NCBI RefSeq assembly: GCF_013034685.1 | Contig: NZ_WQGO01000001.1 | Coordinates: 248,001-312,000 of the forward strand | Length of the DNA: 64,000 nt | DNA from: Ruegeria lacuscaerulensis | GTDB taxonomy: Bacteria > Pseudomonadota > Alphaproteobacteria > Rhodobacterales > Rhodobacteraceae | Direction of reading: 5' to 3' | Shown: piece by piece, positions 33,019-40,646 of the stretch | How the letters are laid out: each line of letters starts with the position of its first letter | Numbering within the stretch: position 1 is the stretch's first letter | Notes under the pieces: generated by a model | The model's database searches: none | What the model saw: only the letters and a program-made list of their open reading frames with translations | What the model was told of the DNA's origin: nothing | Made by a program: the position numbers and the translations under genes

Positions 33019-33945
33019 TTAATGCGTGCCTTCGAAGGCTTCTTCACCCTCACCAAGGCTGTCCTTGTCGAGGTATTTTCCGGTGCTCTCGGACCCTTCC
33101 GAGTATTCCAGGAACGAGCGGTAGAGGAATGCGATGGCGTGCAGGAACACCATGGCCGCAAAAGCCACCAGCAGGATCTTGAACAGGAAGTAGGCGTTGA
33201 ACCCGTTGGGGCTGAAACCGATGGTTTCCACGTTCCAGCGCAGCGCGCGGGACTTGGCGACCAGGCGGTCCAACGTATCACTGGCCGAGGGTTTCGGCAC
33301 GATCAGGTGCCGCCACATGAAGTACCAGCCATACATCCAGGTCAACACGGCCATCGGCATCATGAACAGAACCGCCCCGCACATATCGACCACACGCTTG
33401 GCCCGGTGGCTGATCCCGGCGTAGATCAGGTCAACGCGTACATGCCCGCCCTGAACGAAAGTGTAGGTGCAGCACAGGCAGACAACCATGGCGTTATAAA
33501 GTTTAAGTTCTTCCGCGAACCAACTGATATCTTGCGTAAACGGGATACCCAGGCCAAAGGACATATCGGGCCGGGTAAAGACCCGCTGCATGAACACGAT
33601 GACGATCTGCTGGATCACCATCAGCAAGCCGGCCCAGGCGAAAAAGCGGCCGGTTGTGTTGGCGAAACCCTCAAGGACCCGCACCATTCCCCACATGAAG
33701 TTGCGGTAATACAGTCCAACTGCGGTCAGAACCAAAAAGAAGGTAAAGACCACAAAGAAGAACTCGACCGAACCGCCATAATAGACAAAACGCATGATCG
33801 ACGCCTTGTCCGACCAATCCAGCCAGAGTTGCGGATGCGTGATGGCATATCCGAAATTATAGAAAGCTTCGGCAATGTTCTGAATGAACCATAGCAGCCC
33901 ATTCCACAGGGCGCCGAAGAACGAGATACCGTTATCGTCCTGCAT
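33019..33945 (-). CDS. TRAP transporter small permease (DctQ), long form
   Basis: The small membrane subunit. At 308 residues it is longer than the usual 160-200, in parallel with its long DctM partner. It has about five to six hydrophobic stretches, including FFFVVFTFFLVLTAVGLYY, FFAWAGLLMVIQQIVIVFM and the typical DctQ block GGHVRVDLIYAGISHRAKR. The ATG at 33945 has GGGGACAAC upstream; a GTG at 33972 is also possible. It starts 122 bases after dctP and ends 17 bases before dctM. Confidence 0.88.
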   Translation of the reverse strand: MQDDNGISFFGALWNGLLWFIQNIAEAFYNFGYAITHPQLWLDWSDKASIMRFVYYGGSVEFFFVVFTFFLVLTAVGLYYRNFMWGMVRVLEGFANTTGRFFAWAGLLMVIQQIVIVFMQRVFTRPDMSFGLGIPFTQDISWFAEELKLYNAMVVCLCCTYTFVQGGHVRVDLIYAGISHRAKRVVDMCGAVLFMMPMAVLTWMYGWYFMWRHLIVPKPSASDTLDRLVAKSRALRWNVETIGFSPNGFNAYFLFKILLVAFAAMVFLHAIAFLYRSFLEYSEGSESTGKYLDKDSLGEGEEAFEGTH

Positions 33946-34019
33946 GTTGTCCCCAGGTCGCGTCAGTTGCACGAGGTGTTATCGCGGGCATGTCCAAGCC
34001 CGGCACGTGCAACGGGAAA

Positions 34020-34046
34020 GGTTTCCCCGCACAGGGCGGGGAAACC
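34020..34046 (-). terminator. Hairpin between dctP and dctQ
   Basis: A perfect eleven-base stem GGTTTCCCCGC/GCGGGGAAACC with a five-base loop, 21 bases after the dctP stop. On the minus strand it is followed by TTTCCCG, a short T-run. It is likely to be a partial terminator or a 3' stabiliser allowing more binding protein than permease to be made. Confidence 0.65.
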
Positions 34047-34067
34047 ATTTGGTCGTGAGTAGGTTGC

Positions 34068-35150
34068 TTAGCCGCGAACGCGGTCGCGCTGCGTGGTGTA
34101 GGCACCCGAGGACAGGTTCTGCCACGCCGAGGATGCTGCCATCGACGACATTGCGCTGTCGTGGATTTTCTTGAACAGCTCGTCGCCCATGTTTTCGTCC
34201 AGAACTTCCTGGCTGGCCTGACCGAAGGCATCCCAGACGCTGTCGGGGAACTCCAGAACCTTCACGCCGCCCGATTGCAGACGCTGCAGCGCCGCACCGT
34301 TGTTGGCCAGGAATTGCGCCAGGTTCCACTGGTGCGCTTCGCCAGCTGCGATCTCGATGATCTTCTGCTGTGCCGGTGTCAGTTCGTCGAACACATCGCG
34401 GTTCGTTGCCAGCGACAGACCTGCGCCCGGCTCGTGGAAGCCCGCGGTGTAGTATGTCTTGGTGATTTCCTGGAAACCGGCCTTTTCGTCCGCCCAGGGG
34501 CCAATCCACTCGGTGCCGTCAATCGCACCCGAGGACAGCGCCTGATACACTTCCGAGCCCGGAATGTTCTGAACCGATGCGCCCAGCTTGCCCAGCGCCT
34601 GACCACCCAGACCCGGCATACGGAACTTCAGACCTTGGAAATCCTCGGGGCCGTTGATCTCTTTCGAGTACCAGCCACCTGCCTGCGCACCGGTGTTACC
34701 CGCCAGGAAGGATTTCAGGCCGAAGATCGAACCCAGCTCGTCATGCAGCTCCATGCCGCCATCATGGTAGTACCAGTTCACAAGTTCCTGCGCGGTCATG
34801 CCGAAGGGCACGGCAGTGAAGAACGCATAGCCCGGATGCTGACCTACAAAGTAATAGTCGGCAGCGTGATACATGTCGGCCTGACCGGACGACACCGCGT
34901 CAAACACTTCGAAGGCACCAACCAGTTCGCCAGCGGCCTTGATTTCGACATTCAGGCTGCCGTCGGACATAGTGTTGATGCTGTCGGCACAACGTTGCGC
35001 GCTGTCGAACACGCCCGCCAGACCGCGACCCCACGAGGTCACCATGGTCAGGGTGCGTTTGCCCTGTGCATAAGCCGGAGCTGCCAGCGTGGTGGCGGCA
35101 GCGGCCGAGCCGCCCAGTGCAGATGTTTTTAGAAATGAACGACGATCCAT
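34068..35150 (-). CDS. TRAP transporter substrate-binding protein (TakP-like)
   Basis: A 360-residue periplasmic DctP-family protein. A twin-arginine type signal (MDRRSFLKTSALGG) leads to cleavage after AYA. Blocks AADYYFVGQHPGYAFFTAVPFGM, LAGNTGAQAGGWYSKEI, LKFRMPGLGGQALGKLG (substrate-binding Arg) and SSGAIDGTEWIGPWADEK match TakP of Rhodobacter sphaeroides, which binds 2-oxoacids such as pyruvate; the substrate here is inferred from that. It is the first gene of the TRAP operon and is divergent from a sensor kinase gene. Confidence 0.92.
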   Translation of the reverse strand: MDRRSFLKTSALGGSAAAATTLAAPAYAQGKRTLTMVTSWGRGLAGVFDSAQRCADSINTMSDGSLNVEIKAAGELVGAFEVFDAVSSGQADMYHAADYYFVGQHPGYAFFTAVPFGMTAQELVNWYYHDGGMELHDELGSIFGLKSFLAGNTGAQAGGWYSKEINGPEDFQGLKFRMPGLGGQALGKLGASVQNIPGSEVYQALSSGAIDGTEWIGPWADEKAGFQEITKTYYTAGFHEPGAGLSLATNRDVFDELTPAQQKIIEIAAGEAHQWNLAQFLANNGAALQRLQSGGVKVLEFPDSVWDAFGQASQEVLDENMGDELFKKIHDSAMSSMAASSAWQNLSSGAYTTQRDRVRG

Positions 35151-35248
35151 ATGAGTGTTCCTCCCCTACATAGTCCAATCCCCCGAACTTTGCGGGGGCA
35201 GTCGTTTTCAGTGCGGCCAGCCTAATGACGGGAATTTGAATGTGAATA

Positions 35249-35264
35249 CCTACTACTACGTAGG
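35249..35264. promoter_or_regulatory. Palindrome between dctP and the sensor kinase gene
   Basis: CCTACTACTACGTAGG has inverted arms CCTAC/GTAGG, with the TAC unit repeated inside. It lies 99 bases before dctP and 134 before the kinase gene in the 247-base divergent region. It is a good candidate for the binding site of the NarL-type regulator encoded at 36828, though that is only inferred from position. Confidence 0.5.
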
Positions 35265-35397
35265 ATTGCCGGTTTTTGAGGTGGGTGCGGGACAAAACCG
35301 GTAAATCTGGGGCCCATTTTCCGGCGAAACGGGCGACGTCACGATCGCAGACCCAAAGATTTTGCATTTTGACGCCTGCTTGCGTAACGATTCGACC

Positions 35398-36831
35398 ATG
35401 AGGGGAATCCGCAATCTGATCTCGCTGACCTATGGCCAGAAACTGTCGCTTGTGGCGGCCATTCCTCTGTTGGTGGCCGTGGCAGCGATTGCATTCTTCG
35501 TCACCTACGAGGCCCGCGCCACCGCCGAGCGTGAAATTCAGGCGCTGGAACGTCGCCTGATCGAAGCCAAGAAAGAAGAGCTGCGCAACTACGTCACGCA
35601 GGCCCGCAACGGGTTCGCCTATATCTACGGCCGCGCCTCGACCGACGACAATGTGGCTCAGAATCTGGTCACGCAGATTCTGTCGGCCATGATCTACGGC
35701 AAGGATGGTTTCTTCTTTGTCTATGATTACGACGGCAACAATCTGGTCAGCCCGCGTCAGACCCAGTTCATCAACCGCAACTGGGAAGGTCTGACCGATA
35801 GCGACGGCACCCCGATTGTGGACGAGTTCATCCGCCTCGCCCGGCAGGGGGCAGGTTGGCACAGTTTCATGTGGCAAAAACCGTCGACCGGGGAAGAGGC
35901 GCAGATGATCGCCTATGTGGTTGGTCTTCAGGATTGGCGATGGGCCGTGGGCACAGGGGTCTTCATCGACGATATCGTCGCCACCGTCGCCAATGCCCGC
36001 GCCGAGGTCGAAGCCCGCGTGCAGCGCACCTTTGCTTATATTGGCGGTATCGTTCTGGCCGCCGTTCTGATCGTGTTTGCCTCGGGCATGTTACTGAATG
36101 TGCGCGAACGCAGGCTGGCGGATGCCAAGCTGAAAGAGCTGACTCAACGCGTGTTTGACGCGCAAGAGGAAGAGCGCGGACGTGTGGCCCGTGAGCTCCA
36201 TGACGGGATCAGCCAGATCCTGGTCGGTGTGCGCTATGCGCTGGACAATGCCCGCCGCCGCCTGACGCGCGGCGATGACGCAGGCGCGCGCGACCCGCTG
36301 GACAAAGGGATCGACCATCTGGGCACCGCGATTACCGAGGTCCGCCGCATCAGCCGTGACCTGCGCCCCGGCGTGCTGGACGATCTGGGTTTGGGCCCTG
36401 CTCTTAAGGCACTAACCGATGATTTCCGCGAGCGTACGGGGATCGAGACCGAGTTCTCGACCGTCGTGTTTCGCAACCGTCTGGATCAGGACAGCAAGAT
36501 CGCACTCTACCGTATCGCGCAGGAGGCACTGACCAATATCGAGCGCCATTCCGGCGCAACCCGCGTCACCATCGACCTGCGCGGCCACAAAAAGGGCGCG
36601 ACCATGCGGATCACCGACAATGGCCGCGGTTTGCGCAGCGCACCCAGCGATGGCAGTGCCGGGATCGGGCTGCGCAACATGCAGGAACGGATCGAACAAC
36701 TTGACGGATCGCTGCGCATTCTGTCATCACGCGGCCCACGCAGCGGAACGGTGATCGAGGTCAGCCTACCTCTCAGCCACTTGCTGCCGCCGCAGGAAGA
36801 CGCAACCCCAAACCGAAAGGCCGGAACATGA
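35398..36831 (+). CDS. Cache-domain sensor histidine kinase (NarX/HisKA_3 type)
   Basis: A 477-residue membrane kinase. Two helices (about 16-38 and 219-241) enclose a periplasmic single-Cache domain (YGKDGFFFVYDYDGNNLV and WRWAVGTGVFIDDI). The phospho-acceptor H is in EEERGRVARELHDGISQ, followed by HATPase with LYRIAQEALTNIERHSGA, DNGRGL and GIGLRNMQERI. Single-Cache sensors of this layout often bind small carboxylates. It overlaps the response regulator (ATGA, four bases) and is divergent from the TRAP operon, so it probably senses the imported acid. ATG 35398 fits the first helix. Confidence 0.92.
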   Translation: MRGIRNLISLTYGQKLSLVAAIPLLVAVAAIAFFVTYEARATAEREIQALERRLIEAKKEELRNYVTQARNGFAYIYGRASTDDNVAQNLVTQILSAMIYGKDGFFFVYDYDGNNLVSPRQTQFINRNWEGLTDSDGTPIVDEFIRLARQGAGWHSFMWQKPSTGEEAQMIAYVVGLQDWRWAVGTGVFIDDIVATVANARAEVEARVQRTFAYIGGIVLAAVLIVFASGMLLNVRERRLADAKLKELTQRVFDAQEEERGRVARELHDGISQILVGVRYALDNARRRLTRGDDAGARDPLDKGIDHLGTAITEVRRISRDLRPGVLDDLGLGPALKALTDDFRERTGIETEFSTVVFRNRLDQDSKIALYRIAQEALTNIERHSGATRVTIDLRGHKKGATMRITDNGRGLRSAPSDGSAGIGLRNMQERIEQLDGSLRILSSRGPRSGTVIEVSLPLSHLLPPQEDATPNRKAGT

Positions 36832-37475
36832 GCGACACCACGATCCGGGTTCTGATCGTCGATGACCATCCAATGGTTGCCGAGGGGATCCAGTCGATAT
36901 TGGAAAGCTATGACGAGATCGAGGTGGTCGGCACTCTGGGTAGCGGGCAGGATGCGGTCGATCAGGTGGCTGGGTTGCAGCCGGATGTCATTCTGATGGA
37001 CCTCAATATGCCCGGCCTCGGAGGCCTCAGCGCGACTGAGATCATTCTCGAACGCCTGCCAGAAACGCGCATCCTGATCCTGTCGATGCATGATAGCCCG
37101 GAATATATCTCGACGGCGCTCAGCCACGGGGCCAAAGGCTATGTCCTCAAAGATGTCCCCACGGATGAAATCAAGCAGGCCATCGACGCTGTCATGCGTG
37201 GCGAGCAATATCTGTGCACCGGTGCCAGCGGCTCTCTTGAGCCCAAGGGCGACAACACGCGTGAGGCCCTGACCGGGCGCGAACAAACGATCCTGCTGGA
37301 ACTCGCACAGGGCAAGTCCAACAAAGAGGTCGCTCAGACACTGGACATCTCGGTCCGCACGGTCGAGACACATCGCAAGAACATCAAACGCAAGCTGGGG
37401 ATATCCTCGACCGCCGGTCTTACCCGCTATGCGCTGGAACACGGCGTCTTGCAGGGCACCAGCCCAGGGTTCTGA
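36828..37475 (+). CDS. NarL/FixJ family response regulator
   Basis: A 215-residue regulator. The receiver domain has DDHPMVAEGI, the phosphorylated Asp in DVILMDLNMPGL, and the conserved Lys in GAKGYVLKD. The LuxR-type helix-turn-helix is at the end: LTGREQTILLELAQGKSNKEVAQTL and VRTVETHRKNIKRKLG. It is translated with the kinase (four-base overlap). Its most likely targets are the TRAP operon and its own gene. A hairpin of eight base pairs follows three bases after the stop. Confidence 0.94.
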   Translation: MSDTTIRVLIVDDHPMVAEGIQSILESYDEIEVVGTLGSGQDAVDQVAGLQPDVILMDLNMPGLGGLSATEIILERLPETRILILSMHDSPEYISTALSHGAKGYVLKDVPTDEIKQAIDAVMRGEQYLCTGASGSLEPKGDNTREALTGREQTILLELAQGKSNKEVAQTLDISVRTVETHRKNIKRKLGISSTAGLTRYALEHGVLQGTSPGF

Positions 37476-37477
37476 CC

Positions 37478-37496
37478 GCAGCGCGGCACGCGCTGC
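37478..37496. terminator. Hairpin after the response regulator gene
   Basis: GCAGCGCG-GCA-CGCGCTGC, a perfect eight-base stem starting three bases after the stop. No T-run follows, so termination may need Rho; the next gene (37559) is convergent. Confidence 0.5.
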
Positions 37497-37558
37497 CCGG
37501 CCCAACCGGCGAAGATAGGCCGCAAGCGCATCGACAACGGGCGGGAGCCCTGCCCGCT

Positions 37559-38401
37559 TCAGTCGAGCAAACGGTCCTGCCGCAGCCCTTCCCGATCTTG
37601 ATGATGTTGCAGCACCCGCCCATAAAGCTGCCGGGTTCGTTCGACGCTGCCGCACATCCCCTCGGCCTCAACGAATGAAAAAATACCCACGTAGCGACGT
37701 TGCGTCCCGGTCACCGCTGCGACCCGATGCAACGCGTAACGGCCCTTGAAGATCTGAAGATCGCCGGGTTGCAACTCCAATTGCCGGACCCGCGCCCTTT
37801 CCCCGCCAAGCACGGCTGAGACGGCTGGAAAATTCTCGTCCGTTGGGCTGCGCAGGTTCGGTACATATTCGAACGCGCCACCCCCTTCGCCGTTTTGGAT
37901 GGCCAAAGTCACGGTGAAATTGTTAGTATCGAAGTGCCAGGGAAAGCCCTGCCCTTCCTCCACCACATTGATGATCACATCCGCCAAAGGATCGTCATAG
38001 CGAAAGAAGCAGTCGTCGGGCTCATCCAACGCTGCGCGAATAAACGGCAGGAAGTCTGCGCATTCGTAAATTCGTCGCAACGGCCCCGTTTTTGCGAAAT
38101 TATCCGCTGGCACAAAGGCGTTTGAGCGGTCAAAAAACTGCCGAACCGGGTGATTTCGATCCAGCGAGGGTTCATCACGGGTAAAATAGGCATTGGTTCG
38201 GCTGAATGAACGATGGGCGTGTTCGGCCACCATATCGGCCTCTTGTCGCAAATGCGCGACACCGTCGGAATGCACAAACTCCGGCAACACCGCGCAGCCA
38301 TCCTGATCCAACTCACGCCTCAGATCGCTGATCAACCGCTCATATGCTCGAGAGCCGGGGCAATCTATCGGATACCGTCCAAGGTCAATAAGATCGTGCA
38401 T
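37559..38401 (-). CDS. 2-oxoglutarate/Fe(II) oxygenase of the ArpA/HalD (BesD-related) type
   Basis: A 280-residue enzyme with a double-stranded beta-helix. The iron ligands appear as PWHFDTNNFTVTLAIQ (HxD) and the distal His in GRYALHRVAAVTG, with the 2-oxoglutarate Arg in TQRRYVG; GGAFEYVPNLRSP is typical of the family of free amino-acid oxygenases that includes the BesD/HalD chlorinases. Because the Asp is present, this is predicted to hydroxylate, not halogenate. No biosynthetic genes are adjacent, so the substrate (probably a free amino acid) is unknown. Confidence 0.8.
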   Translation of the reverse strand: MHDLIDLGRYPIDCPGSRAYERLISDLRRELDQDGCAVLPEFVHSDGVAHLRQEADMVAEHAHRSFSRTNAYFTRDEPSLDRNHPVRQFFDRSNAFVPADNFAKTGPLRRIYECADFLPFIRAALDEPDDCFFRYDDPLADVIINVVEEGQGFPWHFDTNNFTVTLAIQNGEGGGAFEYVPNLRSPTDENFPAVSAVLGGERARVRQLELQPGDLQIFKGRYALHRVAAVTGTQRRYVGIFSFVEAEGMCGSVERTRQLYGRVLQHHQDREGLRQDRLLD

Positions 38402-38627
38402 GATATCCCGCCTCCATCGCCTATATGCTCGGGTCCACGTTGCCCCAGCATGTTGCCGCTATCATGCTCGTTTCGGACATCACTTTGACACTTTCCGACA
38501 CGGTCAAATCACAGAGTCGCGTGGATTTCCCTCCAGATTTTCCCGAAAATTCCCATCATGCGGCAATCTGCGCAATAAAATGTCGCAAAATTCACTGCCT
38601 GAGATAGAAAATTGGTGCGATTGCCTG
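38402..38627. other. Non-coding region upstream of the ilvB promoter
   Basis: With the attenuator leader that follows, 426 bases separate the oxygenase start from the ilvB start. In this first part I see no gene. A weak inverted repeat TTTGAC/GTCAAA (38484-38508) could be a regulator site, for example for Lrp, but the arms are too short to assign. The divergent oxygenase promoter must lie here as well. Confidence 0.4.
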
Positions 38628-38656
38628 TTGACGCCCCGTCGCGCCGCTCATAATGT
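38628..38656 (+). promoter_or_regulatory. Promoter of the ilvB leader
   Basis: TTGACG (38628-38633), a 17-base spacer and TAATGT (38651-38656) give a near-consensus sigma-70 promoter. Transcription would begin near 38663, about 23 bases before the leader peptide's ATG, so the leader RNA would run for about 165 bases before ilvB. Confidence 0.7.
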
Positions 38657-38685
38657 CCCTGCACGCAAAAAAGGAGCCTCTGGCG

Positions 38686-38733
38686 ATGAAAGCGCTAGTC
38701 GTAATCGTAGGAAACACGCGCATGGGCCGGTGA
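38686..38733 (+). CDS. ilv leader peptide (MKALVVIVGNTRMGR)
   Basis: A 15-codon peptide whose codons 4-8 are Leu-Val-Val-Ile-Val (CTA GTC GTA ATC GTA). A strong AAGGAG site lies nine bases before the ATG. Three of the five branched-chain codons (CTA, GTA, GTA) are rare in a GC-rich genome, which should sharpen sensitivity to charged tRNA supply. It is too short for ordinary gene calling. Its place between the promoter and a terminator just before ilvB is that of a classic attenuation leader. Confidence 0.85.
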   Translation: MKALVVIVGNTRMGR

Positions 38734-38760
38734 CGGTAAACCATAATTCAACCCATGCGC
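38718..38760 (+). promoter_or_regulatory. Antiterminator of the ilvB attenuator
   Basis: GCGCATGGG (38718-38726) pairs perfectly with CCCATGCGC (38752-38760). The left arm lies in the last codons of the leader peptide, just beyond the branched-chain codons; the right arm uses the first two bases of the terminator stem. A ribosome stalled on the Leu/Val/Ile codons would leave the left arm free to pair; a ribosome at the stop codon would cover it and favour the terminator. Confidence 0.75.
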
Positions 38761-38787
38761 CTCCGAAAATCTCGGGGGCTTTTTTTT
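38759..38787 (+). terminator. Attenuator terminator of ilvB
   Basis: GCCTCCGA (38759-38766) pairs with TCGGGGGC (38772-38779), with one T:G pair and a five-base loop, followed directly by eight T (38780-38787). This is a textbook intrinsic terminator placed 40 bases before the ilvB start, where it can only act as an attenuator. Confidence 0.85.
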
Positions 38788-38827
38788 GGCAACACGCAAG
38801 ACACATGTCGCGAACGGAGCAAAGCAG

Positions 38828-40579
38828 ATGACACGTGAGATGACCGGCGCAAAGATGGTGGTTCAGGCCCTCAAGGATCAGGGCGTGGACACGGTATTCG
38901 GATACCCCGGCGGCGCCGTGCTACCGATCTATGATGAGATTTTTCTGCAAAACGACATTCGCCACATTCTGGTGCGTCACGAACAGGGCGCGGTCCACGC
39001 CGCCGAAGGCTATGCGCGGTCGACCGGCAAGCCCGGCGTTGCGCTTGTGACCTCAGGCCCCGGTGCCACTAATGCAGTAACCGGCCTGACCGATGCGTTG
39101 CTGGATTCGATCCCGATCGTGGTTCTAACCGGTCAAGTCCCGACCTTCATGATCGGCTCGGACGCGTTTCAAGAGGCTGACACCGTTGGCATCACCCGCC
39201 CCTGCACCAAGCACAACTGGCTGGTGAAGGATACGGATTCGCTTTCTGAGACCATGCACGAGGCTTTCCACGTCGCCACCTCTGGCCGCCCTGGTCCTGT
39301 GCTGATCGACATTCCTAAGGACGTGCAGTTCGCCTCGGGCGACTATACCGGCCCGAAACCTTCGACCTCACATTACCAGCCAGTTTTGAAAGGCGATCTC
39401 GAAGAGATCACCGAACTGGTTGCCGCGATTGAGACGGCGAAAAAACCTGTCTTCTACACGGGTGGTGGCGTGATCAACTCGGGCCCCGCCGCCAGCCAGT
39501 TGCTGCGCGAGCTGGTGGATGCAACCGGCTTTCCGATCACCTCGACCCTGATGGGACTGGGGGCCTATCCGGCGTCGGGCGAGAACTGGTTGGGCATGCT
39601 GGGAATGCATGGTCTTTATGAGGCCAATCTGGCGATGCATGACTGCGACCTGATGATCAACATCGGCGCACGTTTCGATGACCGGATCACCGGGCGCATT
39701 GATGCGTTCTCGCCGAACTCGAAAAAGGCGCATATCGACATTGATCCCTCGTCCATCAACAAGGTGATCCGCGTCGATATCCCGATTGTCGGGGACGTGG
39801 CACATGTGCTGGAAGATATCCTCAAGGTCTGGAAAGCACGTGGGCGTAAAACCGACGCAGCGGCGGTTAAACAATGGCAGTCGCAGATCGCGGATTGGCG
39901 CAAGGTCAACTGCCTGGCCTATACCAACAGCGAAAAGACGATCAAACCGCAATACGCGCTGCAACGTCTTGAAGAGCTGACCAAAAACCACGACCGCTAT
40001 ATCACCACCGAGGTCGGCCAGCACCAGATGTGGGCAGCACAATATCTTGGGTTCGAAGACCCCAACCGCTGGATGACATCCGGTGGTCTGGGCACCATGG
40101 GCTATGGCACTCCGGCCTCGATCGGTGTTCAGATGGCGCATCCCGACGCGCTGGTAATCAATGTCGCGGGTGAAGCCTCTTGGCTGATGAACATGCAGGA
40201 AATGGGCACCGCCGTTCAGTACCGCCTGCCCGTGAAACAGTTCATCCTGAACAACGAACGTCTGGGCATGGTACGCCAGTGGCAGGAATTGCTGCATGGT
40301 GAGCGGTATTCGCATTCGTGGTCCGAAGCCCTGCCCGACTTCGTCAAACTCGCCGAGGCCTTCGGGGCCAAGGGCATTCTGTGTTCCGACCCCGCCGATC
40401 TGGATGACGCGATCATGGAGATGATCAACTATGACGGCCCTGTCATCTTTGACTGTCTGGTTGAAAAGCACGAAAACTGCTTCCCCATGATCCCGTCGGG
40501 CAAGGCCCATAACGAAATGCTGCTGGGCGAGGCCGAAACGCAGGGCGTGATCGACTCCAAAGGTTCGGTTCTGGTTTAA
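38828..40579 (+). CDS. ilvB: Acetolactate synthase large subunit
   Basis: A 583-residue ThDP-dependent enzyme for the first common step of valine, leucine and isoleucine synthesis. The ThDP/pyruvate blocks are GYPGGAVLPIYDEIF, HEQGAVHAAEGYARSTG (catalytic Glu), GPGATNAVTGLTDALLDSIP and GLGTMGYGTPASIG. One deviation stands out: the usual GDGSFxMN ThDP-binding motif reads AGEASWLMN, with Glu in place of Asp, which is the known form in many alphaproteobacteria. The start is ATG 38828 with GGAG upstream. ilvN follows after 67 bases. Confidence 0.95.
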   Translation: MTREMTGAKMVVQALKDQGVDTVFGYPGGAVLPIYDEIFLQNDIRHILVRHEQGAVHAAEGYARSTGKPGVALVTSGPGATNAVTGLTDALLDSIPIVVLTGQVPTFMIGSDAFQEADTVGITRPCTKHNWLVKDTDSLSETMHEAFHVATSGRPGPVLIDIPKDVQFASGDYTGPKPSTSHYQPVLKGDLEEITELVAAIETAKKPVFYTGGGVINSGPAASQLLRELVDATGFPITSTLMGLGAYPASGENWLGMLGMHGLYEANLAMHDCDLMINIGARFDDRITGRIDAFSPNSKKAHIDIDPSSINKVIRVDIPIVGDVAHVLEDILKVWKARGRKTDAAAVKQWQSQIADWRKVNCLAYTNSEKTIKPQYALQRLEELTKNHDRYITTEVGQHQMWAAQYLGFEDPNRWMTSGGLGTMGYGTPASIGVQMAHPDALVINVAGEASWLMNMQEMGTAVQYRLPVKQFILNNERLGMVRQWQELLHGERYSHSWSEALPDFVKLAEAFGAKGILCSDPADLDDAIMEMINYDGPVIFDCLVEKHENCFPMIPSGKAHNEMLLGEAETQGVIDSKGSVLV

Positions 40580-40599
40580 CAAAATTCGTCGAATTTTGT
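40579..40599 (+). other. Hairpin between ilvB and ilvN
   Basis: ACAAAATT-CGTCG-AATTTTGT begins on the last base of the ilvB stop codon. It is AT-rich with perfect eight-base arms and no T-run of its own beyond the stem. It may tune the ratio of large to small subunits or be a processing site. Confidence 0.4.
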
Positions 40600-40646
40600 C
40601 GGGCGCTTCAGTACCCGACCTTCGCAGGATGATGAAAGGGACTTAA

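Noticed and set aside
37559..38401. Oxygenase as a halogenase
   Set aside because: The iron-binding motif keeps Asp (HFD); halogenases of this family have Gly or Ala there to make room for chloride.
39368..40582. Open frame of 404 codons on the - strand
   Set aside because: Antisense to ilvB, which has full enzymatic motifs and an attenuator.
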